Source: JAJFUV01 sp964561215 (GTDB lineage: Bacteria; Acidobacteriota; Terriglobia; Bryobacterales; Bryobacteraceae). From it: 64,000 bases of DNA. Shown here piece after piece: positions 26,783 through 35,187 of the stretch (position 1 is its first letter; every line of letters begins with the position of its first letter). Below the pieces are notes generated by a model. The model saw nothing but the letters and a program-made list of their open reading frames with translations. It did no database searches and was not told the DNA's origin. The DNA is taken from assembly GCA_964561215.1 (NCBI GenBank), contig CAZLOS010000006.1:45105-109104 (forward strand), given 5' to 3'. The position numbers and the translations under genes were made by a program.

Positions 26783-27502
26783 CTATTCGGTGACGCGCAG
26801 CAGCACGACGGTGATGTTGTCGGGACCGCCGGCTTGGCGAGCCGCTTCGATTAAGTAGTGCGCCTGGGAGGACAAACTTATCTCGTTTTTTATTCCCGCC
26901 GTGAGTTTGGAGGTATCCACCACCCCGTGGAGGCCGTCTGTCGAAAGTAATACGGTCAGCCCTGGGCTGAGGGGAAGACGAGCGGTCTGGACGCGGAGTC
27001 TCTCCCCGATGCCGACCACCATGGTGAGCATGTGCCGCATGGGGTGCTGGCGGAGTTGCTCCGCGGTGAGGCCCAGGCGGCGCCCGACTTCCTCCACCCA
27101 GGTTTGATCGGTGGTGATTTGTTTGAGTTCGCCGTCGCGGATGGCGTAAGCGCGGCTATCCCCGACGCTGGCGAGCAGGAGTTCTCCCGCAGTCTCCAGT
27201 CCAGCCACCACGGTAGTGCCCATTCCCTGCAGCGACGGCTCGGCTTTGGCGATTTCGGACACGCGCAGGTTCGCATCCTCGAGAGCGCTGACGAGCACAG
27301 CGGCGGAGCGTTCGGAGCTGGCGCGGACAACTTGTTCGATGGCCTCGATGGCAAGACGAGAGGCAACTTCTCCGCCCGCCGCGCCCCCCATCCCGTCGGC
27401 CACCACATACAGGCCCAGATCGGGCGCGATCAGGAACGAGTCCTCGTTGTTCTGCCGCACGCAGCCACAGTCGGACTGACCAAACGCTTCAAGCATCGGC
27501 AT
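26783..27502 (-). CDS. PP2C-family serine/threonine protein phosphatase
   Basis: A 239-residue cytoplasmic, metal-dependent phosphatase of the bacterial Stp/PrpC type, which removes phosphate from Ser/Thr of proteins phosphorylated by Hanks-type kinases. PP2C motifs in order: NNEDSF (E20, D21), VADGMGGAAGGE (D36), GMGTTVVAG, ASVGDSRAY, LLSTDGLHGVV and GGPDNITVVLL. No kinase gene is adjacent. It lies just upstream of the Ig-like three-gene operon, with 37 bases between, and may be co-transcribed with it. Confidence 0.92.
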   Translation of the reverse strand: MPMLEAFGQSDCGCVRQNNEDSFLIAPDLGLYVVADGMGGAAGGEVASRLAIEAIEQVVRASSERSAAVLVSALEDANLRVSEIAKAEPSLQGMGTTVVAGLETAGELLLASVGDSRAYAIRDGELKQITTDQTWVEEVGRRLGLTAEQLRQHPMRHMLTMVVGIGERLRVQTARLPLSPGLTVLLSTDGLHGVVDTSKLTAGIKNEISLSSQAHYLIEAARQAGGPDNITVVLLRVTE

Positions 27503-27507
27503 GCCGA

Positions 27508-28332
27508 TTATACCGGCTTTCCGGGACCGGCGGCGCGCACCGGTTGACTGGAAAAGTGAACGAATGTGAACGTTTCAGGAATATGGGAGTCGTAATGACC
27601 GTGCCGGTTCCAGGTCCATCCGGCCCCCGGATCCAGGCGCTCGCCTCGGGGACCGATCTGCTGAAACCGCGAGCAATCGATGCGCCAGACGTCGCCGTCT
27701 TTCGGGGGCAGCGGGCGGCCGCTCGCGAGCCAGCGCATCCCTTCCCACGGGAAAGCCAGCTCCACGCTCCAGCCGCGATCTTTCCCTTGCCGGCTGTTCA
27801 GGACCCCGTCCACGTGGACCGCGTGCCGCAGCCCGGGGAAGTCCCAATCGAGGAAGCCGTTGCGCTTGCCGCGCGGGTGGACGTGCCCGCCGATGCCGTC
27901 GATGATCATTAAACGGCGGCCGGCCGGATCCCACTCCGGCACGTTGTAAGGACTCCCCTCGCGATACATGTCCTGCCAAACCCAGAACACTTCATAAATG
28001 GTGTTGAGCGCGTTGATCTCGAATTCGTAGTAGGCGTCGGGACCGGCGATGAAGACTTCCAGGTCGTTATCGAACCAGATTTTCGAATCGCGCTCGGTCA
28101 GCGTGGCCCAGACGTCGGTCTCTTCGGCGCTGAATCCGAAATAGAGGCAGTGTTCGTCCCACAGCAGGCGCACACGGGTATCGAACCAAGCCCCCTTGCC
28201 CGTGATAATGTCGACGAAGGGTGTGGAAGCGGGCGCCGCCTTCCAATCGACCTCGTCCAGCTTGCCGTCGATGCGGATGGGAGCGGTCGCGCGGTAACAG
28301 GTGTAGTGGGCGATGTCCTGGTTGTAAGCCAA
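27508..28332 (-). CDS. CBM9-like carbohydrate-binding protein
   Basis: A 274-residue protein of the DOMON-like/CBM9 group often annotated as carbohydrate-binding family 9-like. Typical features: IRIDGKLDEVDWKAAP near the N-terminus, VRLLWDEHCLYFGFSAEE, WFDNDLEVFIAGPDAYYEFEINALNT split over two strands, WSVELAFPW and the C-terminal HxPETFTFVHF. It starts at TTG 28332, preceded by GGAGAG at 6 bases; the open frame extends to 28383 without a good site. No signal peptide is visible, so it is probably cytoplasmic. Its stop lies 5 bases before the PP2C start. Confidence 0.8.
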   Translation of the reverse strand: MAYNQDIAHYTCYRATAPIRIDGKLDEVDWKAAPASTPFVDIITGKGAWFDTRVRLLWDEHCLYFGFSAEETDVWATLTERDSKIWFDNDLEVFIAGPDAYYEFEINALNTIYEVFWVWQDMYREGSPYNVPEWDPAGRRLMIIDGIGGHVHPRGKRNGFLDWDFPGLRHAVHVDGVLNSRQGKDRGWSVELAFPWEGMRWLASGRPLPPKDGDVWRIDCSRFQQIGPRGERLDPGAGWTWNRHGHYDSHIPETFTFVHFSSQPVRAAGPGKPV

Positions 28333-28460
28333 GGGATCTCTCCAGACAAAGGAAGCGTACAACCGGGGCCGTAGCGTAGTCAACGGCGCGGTTGCGGAAT
28401 CACACGGGGGCGTGATGCGCGTTGTAGAATCGTGCCCATGGTGCCCGCGGGAGGCGCTCG

Positions 28461-30533
28461 GTGAAACGATTGGCGAAGCTGCGGCGATGGTCGCAGATCA
28501 TCTTTCTGGCGCTGTTCCTGTTCCTGCTCTTCAAAACCGAGTACCGCGGCTCGCTGCACGCAATAAAGGACGATGTCCGGCTAGCCTACCCGGTGGCCTG
28601 GTTCCTGCAGTTGGACCCGCTGGCCGCGGTGGCGACGGCGCTTTCCACCTGGACGCTGTACAAAGGCCTTGCCTGGAGTCTCGTCATCCTCATCCCGACG
28701 CTGTTCCTGGGCCGGTTCTTTTGCGGGTGGATCTGCCCGCTCGGCACGCTGCACCATTTCTTCGGCAACCTGAAGTCGGATTCCAAACGCGGATTGCGGC
28801 GCATCGAATCGAACCGCTACCAGCGCTGGCAGTCCCTCAAGTACTACATATTGTTTGCGGTGTTGGCCGCGGCCGCGTGCGGCTCGGCGCTGGCCGGATG
28901 GTTCGATCCGATCTCGCTGGCCGTGCGGTCGCTGGCGCTCTCGGTCCTTCCGGCCACCAACTATGCCGTGAATTCGCTCATCGAGCCCTTGCAGAAGAGC
29001 GACGTGCGCGGCGTGCGCCTGGCGGCCGAAGCGCTGCACTTCGTGTTGAAGGACTGGCTCATCAGCTTCAAGCAGCCCTATTTCCGCCAGGGAGCGGCGC
29101 TGGGCATCATTTTCGTGACGCTGCTCGCCCTGAACCTGCGCATCACGCGCTTCTGGTGCCGGGCGCTCTGCCCGCTGGGTGCCCTGCTGGGTCTTGTGTC
29201 GCGCTGGTCGATCCTGGGGCTTGAGAAAAATGCCTCCAACTGCGCCGACTGCAACCGCTGCCTGCTTCACTGCCAGGGCGGCGACGATCCCATCCCCGGC
29301 GCCAAATGGCGCAAGCCCGAATGCCACCTGTGCCTGAACTGCGTGGCCGACTGCCCGGAGAGCGGCATCCGCTTCGTGTTCTTCCCTGCCACGGAGGCGA
29401 CCCGCGAAGCGCCTGACATCGTCCGCCGCAAGACCATTACGAGCCTGGCCGCGGGCGCCGCCGCCGTGCCCGTCCTGCGCGCCACCACCGGCTACGCCGC
29501 CGAATCGAACGACCGGCTGCTGCGCCCGCCCGGCGCTCTCGACGAGAAGCATTTCCTGGCCCGGTGTATCCGCTGCGGCGAGTGCATGAAGGTGTGCCCG
29601 AACAACGCCCTGCACCCCACGCTCGCGCAGGCGGGCTGGGAGGGACTGTGGTCGCCGGTCCTGGTGCCGCGCATCGGATACTGCGAGCCGAGCTGCACGC
29701 TCTGCGGGCAGGTCTGCCCCAGCGGAGCCATCTGGGAGTTCACCTCGAAGCAAAAAGGTTGGGCCGCGGCCAAGGCCGCCGGCGATTGGAAGCCCATCCG
29801 CGTCGGGACGGCGTTTTACGACCACGGCCGCTGCCTGCCCTGGTCCATGGCCACCGAGTGCATTGTCTGCGAAGAGTGGTGCCCCACTTCGCCCAAGGCC
29901 ATCTATCTGCGGCCCGTCCAGGTGAACGACGCCGAGGGGCGTGTCAAGACCGTTCGCCAGCCTTATGTGAACCCGGCCGTCTGCGTGGGCTGCGGCGCGT
30001 GCGAGTACGCCTGCCCGGTGCGGGACCGCCCAGCCATCTATGTGACCAGCGTCGGCGAGAGCCGCTCGAAGACCAACCAGATCCTGCTCGGCCGCGACAA
30101 GAAACAGGCGGCGGCCGCCGCCGATCCGTTCCCGGAAACCGGCGCGGTCAAGGACTGGGCCAAGGCCGAAGCGACGCGCACATTCACCGCCGCCAATCTC
30201 TGGGAATACATCGACGGCGACGACGTGAAGTACCTGCAGGCGGGCGTCGAGCGCACGCTGACCAGTCCCTACAAATTCCAGAACCGCATCGACGCGGTGG
30301 CGGACGTATACTTCATGAAGGCCGCGGACGGCGCTCGCAAGGTCTTCGAATCCGAGTCCGCCTCGGGCAGCCGGGACGCCGGCGTCGGCGAGGCTTCGCG
30401 GCTTTACGGCACGAGCCTGACGTTTCGCAAGGGCGCCTGCTTCGTGCGCCTGACCGCTTACGAGGACGCGCCCGCGGTGGCGGCGGGATTGGTCGAACTG
30501 GCCCGCGCCATCGAGCAAAGGTTGAACAGGTAA
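28461..30533 (+). CDS. NapH/NosR-like membrane polyferredoxin with C-terminal DUF6599-like domain
   Basis: A 690-residue integral membrane Fe-S protein. N-terminal transmembrane helices (about 15-30, 60-80, 120-150, 215-235) carry two NapH-type CxxxCP motifs (FFCGWICPLGTLH; WCRALCPLGALLG). They are followed by several [4Fe-4S] motifs: CADCNRCLLHC with CHLCLNCVADCP, CIRCGECMKVCP, CEPSCTLCGQVCP and CVGCGACEYACP. A hydrophobic stretch after RRKTIT (about 315-335) lies mid-protein. The last ~130 residues match a DUF6599-like domain (LWEYIDGDDVKYL). The role is electron transfer between quinol and a soluble partner. The GTG start has GGGAGG 6 bases upstream, and the aldo/keto-reductase follows 18 bases later. 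Confidence 0.85.
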   Translation: MKRLAKLRRWSQIIFLALFLFLLFKTEYRGSLHAIKDDVRLAYPVAWFLQLDPLAAVATALSTWTLYKGLAWSLVILIPTLFLGRFFCGWICPLGTLHHFFGNLKSDSKRGLRRIESNRYQRWQSLKYYILFAVLAAAACGSALAGWFDPISLAVRSLALSVLPATNYAVNSLIEPLQKSDVRGVRLAAEALHFVLKDWLISFKQPYFRQGAALGIIFVTLLALNLRITRFWCRALCPLGALLGLVSRWSILGLEKNASNCADCNRCLLHCQGGDDPIPGAKWRKPECHLCLNCVADCPESGIRFVFFPATEATREAPDIVRRKTITSLAAGAAAVPVLRATTGYAAESNDRLLRPPGALDEKHFLARCIRCGECMKVCPNNALHPTLAQAGWEGLWSPVLVPRIGYCEPSCTLCGQVCPSGAIWEFTSKQKGWAAAKAAGDWKPIRVGTAFYDHGRCLPWSMATECIVCEEWCPTSPKAIYLRPVQVNDAEGRVKTVRQPYVNPAVCVGCGACEYACPVRDRPAIYVTSVGESRSKTNQILLGRDKKQAAAAADPFPETGAVKDWAKAEATRTFTAANLWEYIDGDDVKYLQAGVERTLTSPYKFQNRIDAVADVYFMKAADGARKVFESESASGSRDAGVGEASRLYGTSLTFRKGACFVRLTAYEDAPAVAAGLVELARAIEQRLNR

Positions 30534-30551
30534 CCACGGAAAGGAGGCACC

Positions 30552-31739
30552 ATGCAACGGCGCCAGTTCCTTCATGCGTCCGCCGCCGCCCTGGCGGGAG
30601 CCGGATGCGCTCGATCCACCCAAACCATTGACCAGGTGGTGGCCAAGGTCGGCCGTCTTCCCCGCCGCAAGCTGCCCATCAGCGGCCGGGAGATCTCCGT
30701 AATCGTCGGTGCGGGAACCTGGGACGCCCGGGCCACTGAAGCAGGCATCCGGTGCGGGGTCAACTTCTGGCACAAGGCCGACGACTGGGATGCGCGAACC
30801 GCGCCCGCCGCGATCCTGAAGAACCGCGATGCCCACTACTGCCAGGTGGCCGTGGACCGCGTGCGCGGCAATCACGAAACCGGCCAGATCGACGAGGAGG
30901 CGCACTACCGCTTCGTCAAGGAGGCCGCCAGGCGCAGCGGTCTCCGCTATTTCGACGACATGCAGTTTCACTTCGGCTACCACAACGTGGCCGAGCTGAA
31001 ATCGAACCGCGCCATGATCCGGGCCTTTGAGCGGTTGAAGAAAGAAGGCCTGGTGAAGCACCTGTGCCTGTCGCAGCACAACTACAAGGGCAACTTCCGA
31101 GTGAAGAACGGCGAAAATGCGGCCGAAATCCTCGCCGCCGTCATGGAGGACGGCCTGTACGAGCACGCGCAGTTCATCTACTCGTACGGCGACGGCCCCG
31201 ACATTAACCGCGCGGTTTCGCTCGCGAAATCCAAAGGCTTCGGCACCGTGGCCATGAAGACCACGCGCGGCGCCTGGCGCATGCAGCAGGATCGCGCGTT
31301 CATGCAACAGTTTCCGGCGGGCACGTCGACCTACCATGCCCTGGCGCGGTGGCTTACCACTGGCACGGACCTCACCGCCGCCGTGATCCAGATCAACGGC
31401 CTGGACGAGTTCGCCGATACCTGTTCGGGGGCCGGCAAGCCCATGCGGGCCTCCGACGTCCGCGCCGTCGGGATGATGGCCGCCTACGCCGCGGGCCGCG
31501 TGTGCGGACTCTGCAACACGTGCATGGAGCATTGCGCCAACCACGTGCCGGTGTCCGACATCCTGCGTTACGAGCGTTACGCGACCGACTACCGCGACCT
31601 CCGGCGCGCGCGGGATCTCTACGCGCGGCTGGAGGTGGACGCCCGCGGATGCGCCGCCTGCGGCCGGTGCGTGGAACACTGTCCGCAACGGATGCCAATC
31701 CCGGACGCGCTGGCCGCCGCGCACGCCTTGCTTGCATAG
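30552..31739 (+). CDS. Tat-exported aldo/keto-reductase-like protein with ferredoxin domain
   Basis: A 395-residue protein: a Tat/lipoprotein-like leader (MQRRQFLHASAAALAGAGC, residues 1-19, where Cys19 could be lipidated), an aldo/keto-reductase barrel (about 40-300), and a C-terminal domain with two cysteine clusters, CGLCNTCMEHC and CAACGRCVEHCP, of the kind that bind Fe-S. Family knowledge: AKR proteins with C-terminal 4Fe-4S clusters are common in anaerobes and acidobacteria, but substrates are unknown. It is 18 bases downstream of the membrane polyferredoxin, with AAGGAGG before the ATG, so the two likely form a membrane-linked redox pair. Confidence 0.85.
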   Translation: MQRRQFLHASAAALAGAGCARSTQTIDQVVAKVGRLPRRKLPISGREISVIVGAGTWDARATEAGIRCGVNFWHKADDWDARTAPAAILKNRDAHYCQVAVDRVRGNHETGQIDEEAHYRFVKEAARRSGLRYFDDMQFHFGYHNVAELKSNRAMIRAFERLKKEGLVKHLCLSQHNYKGNFRVKNGENAAEILAAVMEDGLYEHAQFIYSYGDGPDINRAVSLAKSKGFGTVAMKTTRGAWRMQQDRAFMQQFPAGTSTYHALARWLTTGTDLTAAVIQINGLDEFADTCSGAGKPMRASDVRAVGMMAAYAAGRVCGLCNTCMEHCANHVPVSDILRYERYATDYRDLRRARDLYARLEVDARGCAACGRCVEHCPQRMPIPDALAAAHALLA

Positions 31740-31795
31740 CGGGGGGGAGTCTTTCCGCTGTGGTACAAAGGAGTTGGGTCCCCACTTTACCTGGC

Positions 31796-33085
31796 ATGCC
31801 AGATTCTATTGTTGAAGCACCTACGGGAATTCGCCGGACGACGCTTGCGAACGGCATCCGCATCGCCTCCGAGCGGATGACGCACGTGCGCAGCGTGTCC
31901 GTGGGGGTATGGGTGGGCGTCGGCTCGCGCCGCGAGACGCCCGGGCAGAACGGCATCTGCCACTTTATCGAGCACATGCTGTTCAAGGGCACCGAGCATC
32001 GCTCCGCCGAACAGATTGCGCGCAGCGTCGACTCGATCGGCGGCAACCTGGACGCCTTCACCGCCAAGGAACTGGTCAGCTTCAACACCAAGGTTCTGGA
32101 TGAGCACTTGCCCATCGCCTTCGATGTTCTTGCCGATCTGGTCCTGAACCCGCTCTTCAATCCCGACGACATCCAGAAAGAGAAGGGGGTCATCCTCGAA
32201 GAGCTGAAGATGGAGCAGGACGATCCCGAATACCTGGTCCACGAAATCTTTTCCTCGAACTTCTGGACCGGGCACGCGCTGGGCATGTCGATCCTCGGCA
32301 CCAAGGACTCCATCGCGAGTTTCGACCGGGGCATGGTGGAAGATTTCTGGCGCCGCAATTACGTGCCCGCCAACATCGTGGTCACGGCCGCCGGCAACCT
32401 GGAGCACGAGCGGCTGTGCGAACTGGTGTCGAAGTACTTCGCTGCCCTGCCGCGGACCGATGGCGCGCCGCCCGATGTCTGCCCCGCCACCAATGCCGCG
32501 CTGACAATACGCAACAAGCGCTCCCTCGAACAGGTGCATGTCTGCCTGGGCGTGCCATCCTATCCTGTGGCGCACGAGAAACGGTACGCCTGTTACGTTC
32601 TGAATGTCATGCTCGGCGGCGGCATGAGTTCGCGCCTGTTCCAGAAGATCCGCGAACGGCTGGGACTGGCTTACGCGGTGTATTCCGAGCTGAGCCTTTA
32701 CCACGACACCGGGTGCCTGCTCGTCTCCGCCGGCACGTCGCTCAAGACGCTCCGCCGCGTGATCGAATGCACGCTCGAAGAATTCCGCGCGCTTAAGTCC
32801 GAGCAAGTTCCCGCCGACGAATTGCGGCGCGCCAAGGACCATCTCAAGGGCTCGCTGATGCTCAGCCTGGAATCCACTTCCAGCCGCATGGCGAACCTGG
32901 CCCGCCAGGAACTGTACTTCGGCCGTTTCTTCGGGCTCGACGAAATGCTCGAAGGCATCGAGAAGGTCTCAGCCGAAGACGTGGTGACCCTGGCCCGCGA
33001 GTTGTTCGATCCCGACCGCATCGCGCTGACCGTGCTCGGCAACCTGGGGCGGATGAAGATCCGGCGCCAGGATCTCGCCTGTTGA
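31796..33085 (+). CDS. M16-family zinc peptidase (processing peptidase-like)
   Basis: A 429-residue single-unit M16 peptidase of the bacterial processing-peptidase/YmxG type. The inverted zinc motif HFIEH (H56, E59, H60) is followed 76 residues later by E136 in VILEEL, as the family requires. The C-terminal half is the M16 inactive-like domain (GGGMSSRLFQKIRERLGLAY). There is no signal peptide, so it is cytoplasmic. The start at 31796 matches family N-termini, but the nearest AAGGAG is about 20 bases upstream; a GTG at 31760 is possible. The frame remains open further upstream, overlapping the aldo/keto-reductase gene, which is shadow. Confidence 0.9.
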   Translation: MPDSIVEAPTGIRRTTLANGIRIASERMTHVRSVSVGVWVGVGSRRETPGQNGICHFIEHMLFKGTEHRSAEQIARSVDSIGGNLDAFTAKELVSFNTKVLDEHLPIAFDVLADLVLNPLFNPDDIQKEKGVILEELKMEQDDPEYLVHEIFSSNFWTGHALGMSILGTKDSIASFDRGMVEDFWRRNYVPANIVVTAAGNLEHERLCELVSKYFAALPRTDGAPPDVCPATNAALTIRNKRSLEQVHVCLGVPSYPVAHEKRYACYVLNVMLGGGMSSRLFQKIRERLGLAYAVYSELSLYHDTGCLLVSAGTSLKTLRRVIECTLEEFRALKSEQVPADELRRAKDHLKGSLMLSLESTSSRMANLARQELYFGRFFGLDEMLEGIEKVSAEDVVTLARELFDPDRIALTVLGNLGRMKIRRQDLAC

Positions 33086-33087
33086 TG

Positions 33088-33106
33088 TCACAGTAGTACA
33101 CTGTGA
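33088..33106. promoter_or_regulatory. Inverted repeat upstream of the TPM gene
   Basis: TCACAG-TAGTACA-CTGTGA has perfect 6-bp arms around a 7-base centre and fills the 29-base gap between the M16 stop and the TPM start. It could be an operator for the TPM/NTase/LemA group or a short attenuator hairpin; there is no T-tract. Confidence 0.3.
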
Positions 33107-33114
33107 TTTACTCC

Positions 33115-33882
33115 ATGCGGTTTCTCCTCAGGCTCCTCATTCTCGCGTTTGCGCTCGCCAGTGCGGCACTGCCTGTCGATTTCGCCGCCCTCAAGCCGGA
33201 AGGCTACGTGAGCGATTTCGCGCGCGTGGTGGACCCAACCAGCCGCGCCGAACTGGAGCGGTACTGCCGCCGGGTGGAGGACGCCACGGGCGCGCAACTG
33301 GCCTTCGTCACCCTGGACACGCTGGCCGGCGAACCCATCGAGGACGTGGCCAACTCCATATACCGGCGCTGGGGCGTGGGCCGGAAGGGTACCAACGAAG
33401 GCGCTCTGCTGCTGCTGGTGGTGGGTGACAAGAGAACGCGCCTCGAAGTCGGCTACGGGCTCGAACCCTTTCTTCCAGACGGCTTCAGCGGCAGCATTTT
33501 ACGCGAAATGCGCCCCGCCTTGCGGCAGGGGCTTTACGGCGAAGCACTACTGGCCGCGGCGCAAACCATCGGTGTGCGCGTCGCCTCCGCCAAGGGTGTC
33601 GAGTTGAATGCAGCTCCCGCGCGGCGCCACGCGACGCGGCGCGAACAGCACATCCCGTGGTGGGTGGTGCTGGGCGGCATCGCGGTGCTCTTCTGGCTGT
33701 TGAGCGCGGGCGGCTCCGGGCCCGGCGGCCTCCTCGCGGGCATGCTGCTCGGTAACATGATGGGGCGCGGGATGGGCTCCGGCCGCGGAGGAGGCGGATT
33801 CGGCGGATACGATTCGGGCGACAGCTTCGGCGGATTCGGCGGGGGCGACTCCGGCGGCGGAGGCGCATCGAGCGATTGGTAA
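33115..33882 (+). CDS. TPM-domain (TPM_phosphatase/DUF477) membrane protein
   Basis: A 255-residue protein. Signal peptide 1-19; TPM domain about 25-150 (YVSDFARVVDPTSRAELERYC, LDTLAGEPIEDVANSIYRRWGVG, LLLVVGDKRTRLEVGYGLE, the family hallmarks). After a basic linker come one or two transmembrane segments (about 180-205, WVVLGGIAVLFWLLS) and a Gly/Ser-rich tail ending DSGGGGASSDW, typical of these proteins. Family knowledge: TPM proteins often occur with LemA, as here two genes downstream. The ATG at 33115 is preferred over the GTG at 33103, which lies in an inverted repeat. Confidence 0.87.
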   Translation: MRFLLRLLILAFALASAALPVDFAALKPEGYVSDFARVVDPTSRAELERYCRRVEDATGAQLAFVTLDTLAGEPIEDVANSIYRRWGVGRKGTNEGALLLLVVGDKRTRLEVGYGLEPFLPDGFSGSILREMRPALRQGLYGEALLAAAQTIGVRVASAKGVELNAAPARRHATRREQHIPWWVVLGGIAVLFWLLSAGGSGPGGLLAGMLLGNMMGRGMGSGRGGGGFGGYDSGDSFGGFGGGDSGGGGASSDW

Positions 33883-33892
33883 GGGGCATGCC

Positions 33893-34603
33893 ATGGAACG
33901 AGACTTGAACAATCTGGTCGAGAAACTGCAGAAGGCCTTCGGCGAACGCCTGACCTCCGTGGTGTTATATGGTTCGGCCGCCGTGGGCGATCATCAGGCC
34001 AGGTTCTCCGACTACAACATTCTCTGCGTGCTCTCGAAGGTGACTCCACTCGAGCTGGGCGAAGCCGAGCCGATTTTCCACTGGTGGCGCAAGTGCGGGA
34101 GTCCCTCGCCTCTGCTGATGAGCGAATCCGAGGTCCACGGCTCGACGGATTGCTTCGCCATCGAGTTTCACGACATCAAGGAACGCAACCGGCTGCTGGC
34201 CGGACGCGACGTGGTCGGCGGCCTCGTGCTGGACAATTCGTTCTATCGCGCGCAGGTCGAGTACGAATTGCGCGCCAAGCTGCTGCGACTGCGCCAGAAG
34301 GCCGCCGGCGTGCTCTCGAACAGGGATCTGCTGTTGCGTCTGCTGGCCGATTCCGTATCCACGTTCTGCGTGCTGTTCCGCCACGCGCTTTCGCTCTGCG
34401 GTGTGGAGGCAAGGTTCCCCAAACGCGAAGTCATCGGGCAGGCCAGGGAAGCCTTCGCTTTGGATGCGGAACCGTTTGTGACCCTGCTCGATCTGCGGGA
34501 AGGACGGCGCAAGCCACGGGAAGTGGACCCCCTTCCGCTGTTTGCGCGGTACATGGAGCAAATTCAAATCGTGGTCGACGCGATCGACCGCCTGGAAAAG
34601 TGA
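33893..34603 (+). CDS. Nucleotidyltransferase-fold protein with altered catalytic motif
   Basis: A 236-residue cytoplasmic protein. The N-terminal ~110 residues have a polymerase-beta-type nucleotidyltransferase fold with LYGSAAVGDHQARFSDYN (25-42). The GS (27-28) and the first aspartate (D40) are present, but the second metal aspartate is N42, so catalysis may be lost or changed. The C-terminal part is helical (HEPN-like in appearance: ELRAKLLRLRQKAAG, LLADSVSTFCVLFRHAL). It sits between TPM and LemA genes with spacings of 10 and 7 bases, an unusual insertion into a common gene pair. Its function is unknown. Confidence 0.78.
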   Translation: MERDLNNLVEKLQKAFGERLTSVVLYGSAAVGDHQARFSDYNILCVLSKVTPLELGEAEPIFHWWRKCGSPSPLLMSESEVHGSTDCFAIEFHDIKERNRLLAGRDVVGGLVLDNSFYRAQVEYELRAKLLRLRQKAAGVLSNRDLLLRLLADSVSTFCVLFRHALSLCGVEARFPKREVIGQAREAFALDAEPFVTLLDLREGRRKPREVDPLPLFARYMEQIQIVVDAIDRLEK

Positions 34604-34610
34604 GGAGACG

Positions 34611-35177
34611 ATGAAGGTTGCTGCGATAGTGCTGGCGATTGTATTGCTACTGGGACTTGTTGCGGGCGGCAAGCTCATGGGTATTCGCAATGAGCTGGTC
34701 ACCCAGCGCGAGGCGATCAAGGGCGCGTGGGCGTCCGTGGATGTCGCGCTGCAGCGGCGCGCCGATCTGATCCCCAACCTCGTGGAGACCGTCAAGGGTT
34801 TCGCCAAACAGGAAAAGGGCATCATGGAGGCGCTCGCGAACGCGCGCGCGGGACTCATGTCGGCCCGCACCCCGCAGGAGAAGATCTCCGCCAACAACGA
34901 GTTGAGCGGCGCGCTCGGGCGGCTGCTGGTCGTCGTCGAGAACTACCCGAACCTGAAATCGGACCAGAACTTCCTGCGTTTGCAGGACGAACTGGCAGGC
35001 ACCGAGAACCGCATCGCCGTCGAGCGCCGCAAGTACAACGAGGCCGTGCAGAAGTACAACACGAGCATCGCGTTGTTCCCCAACAACATCGCCGCCGCGT
35101 TGTTCGGTTTCCAGCGGAACGATGCGTACTTCAATGTGGAGCCCGGCGCGCGCACGGCGCCGAAAGTGAATTTCTGA
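34611..35177 (+). CDS. lemA: LemA family protein
   Basis: A 188-residue membrane-anchored coiled protein. Residues 4-22 form one transmembrane helix; the remainder is the LemA helical bundle with the signatures NELVTQREAIKGAWASVDV, RRADLIPNLVETVKGF, ENYPNLKSD, ELAGTENRIAVERRKYNE and the C-terminal FQRNDAYF. The ATG at 34611 is chosen because GAGGAG precedes it by 3 bases and the transmembrane helix begins at once; an in-frame start at 34542 would add shadow sequence. LemA proteins commonly pair with TPM-domain proteins; both are here in one operon. The biochemical role is not established. Confidence 0.92.
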   Translation: MKVAAIVLAIVLLLGLVAGGKLMGIRNELVTQREAIKGAWASVDVALQRRADLIPNLVETVKGFAKQEKGIMEALANARAGLMSARTPQEKISANNELSGALGRLLVVVENYPNLKSDQNFLRLQDELAGTENRIAVERRKYNEAVQKYNTSIALFPNNIAAALFGFQRNDAYFNVEPGARTAPKVNF

Positions 35178-35187
35178 GGGTCTGCCC

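Noticed and set aside
28581..31724. 1047-codon minus-strand frame
   Set aside because: Shadow of the polyferredoxin and aldo/keto-reductase genes; no signal, motif or ribosome-binding site.
33893..34603. Nucleotidyltransferase-like gene as half of a MNT-HEPN toxin-antitoxin pair
   Set aside because: Both parts are in one protein and there is no separate HEPN gene; operon context is TPM-LemA, so a toxin-antitoxin call is not supported.
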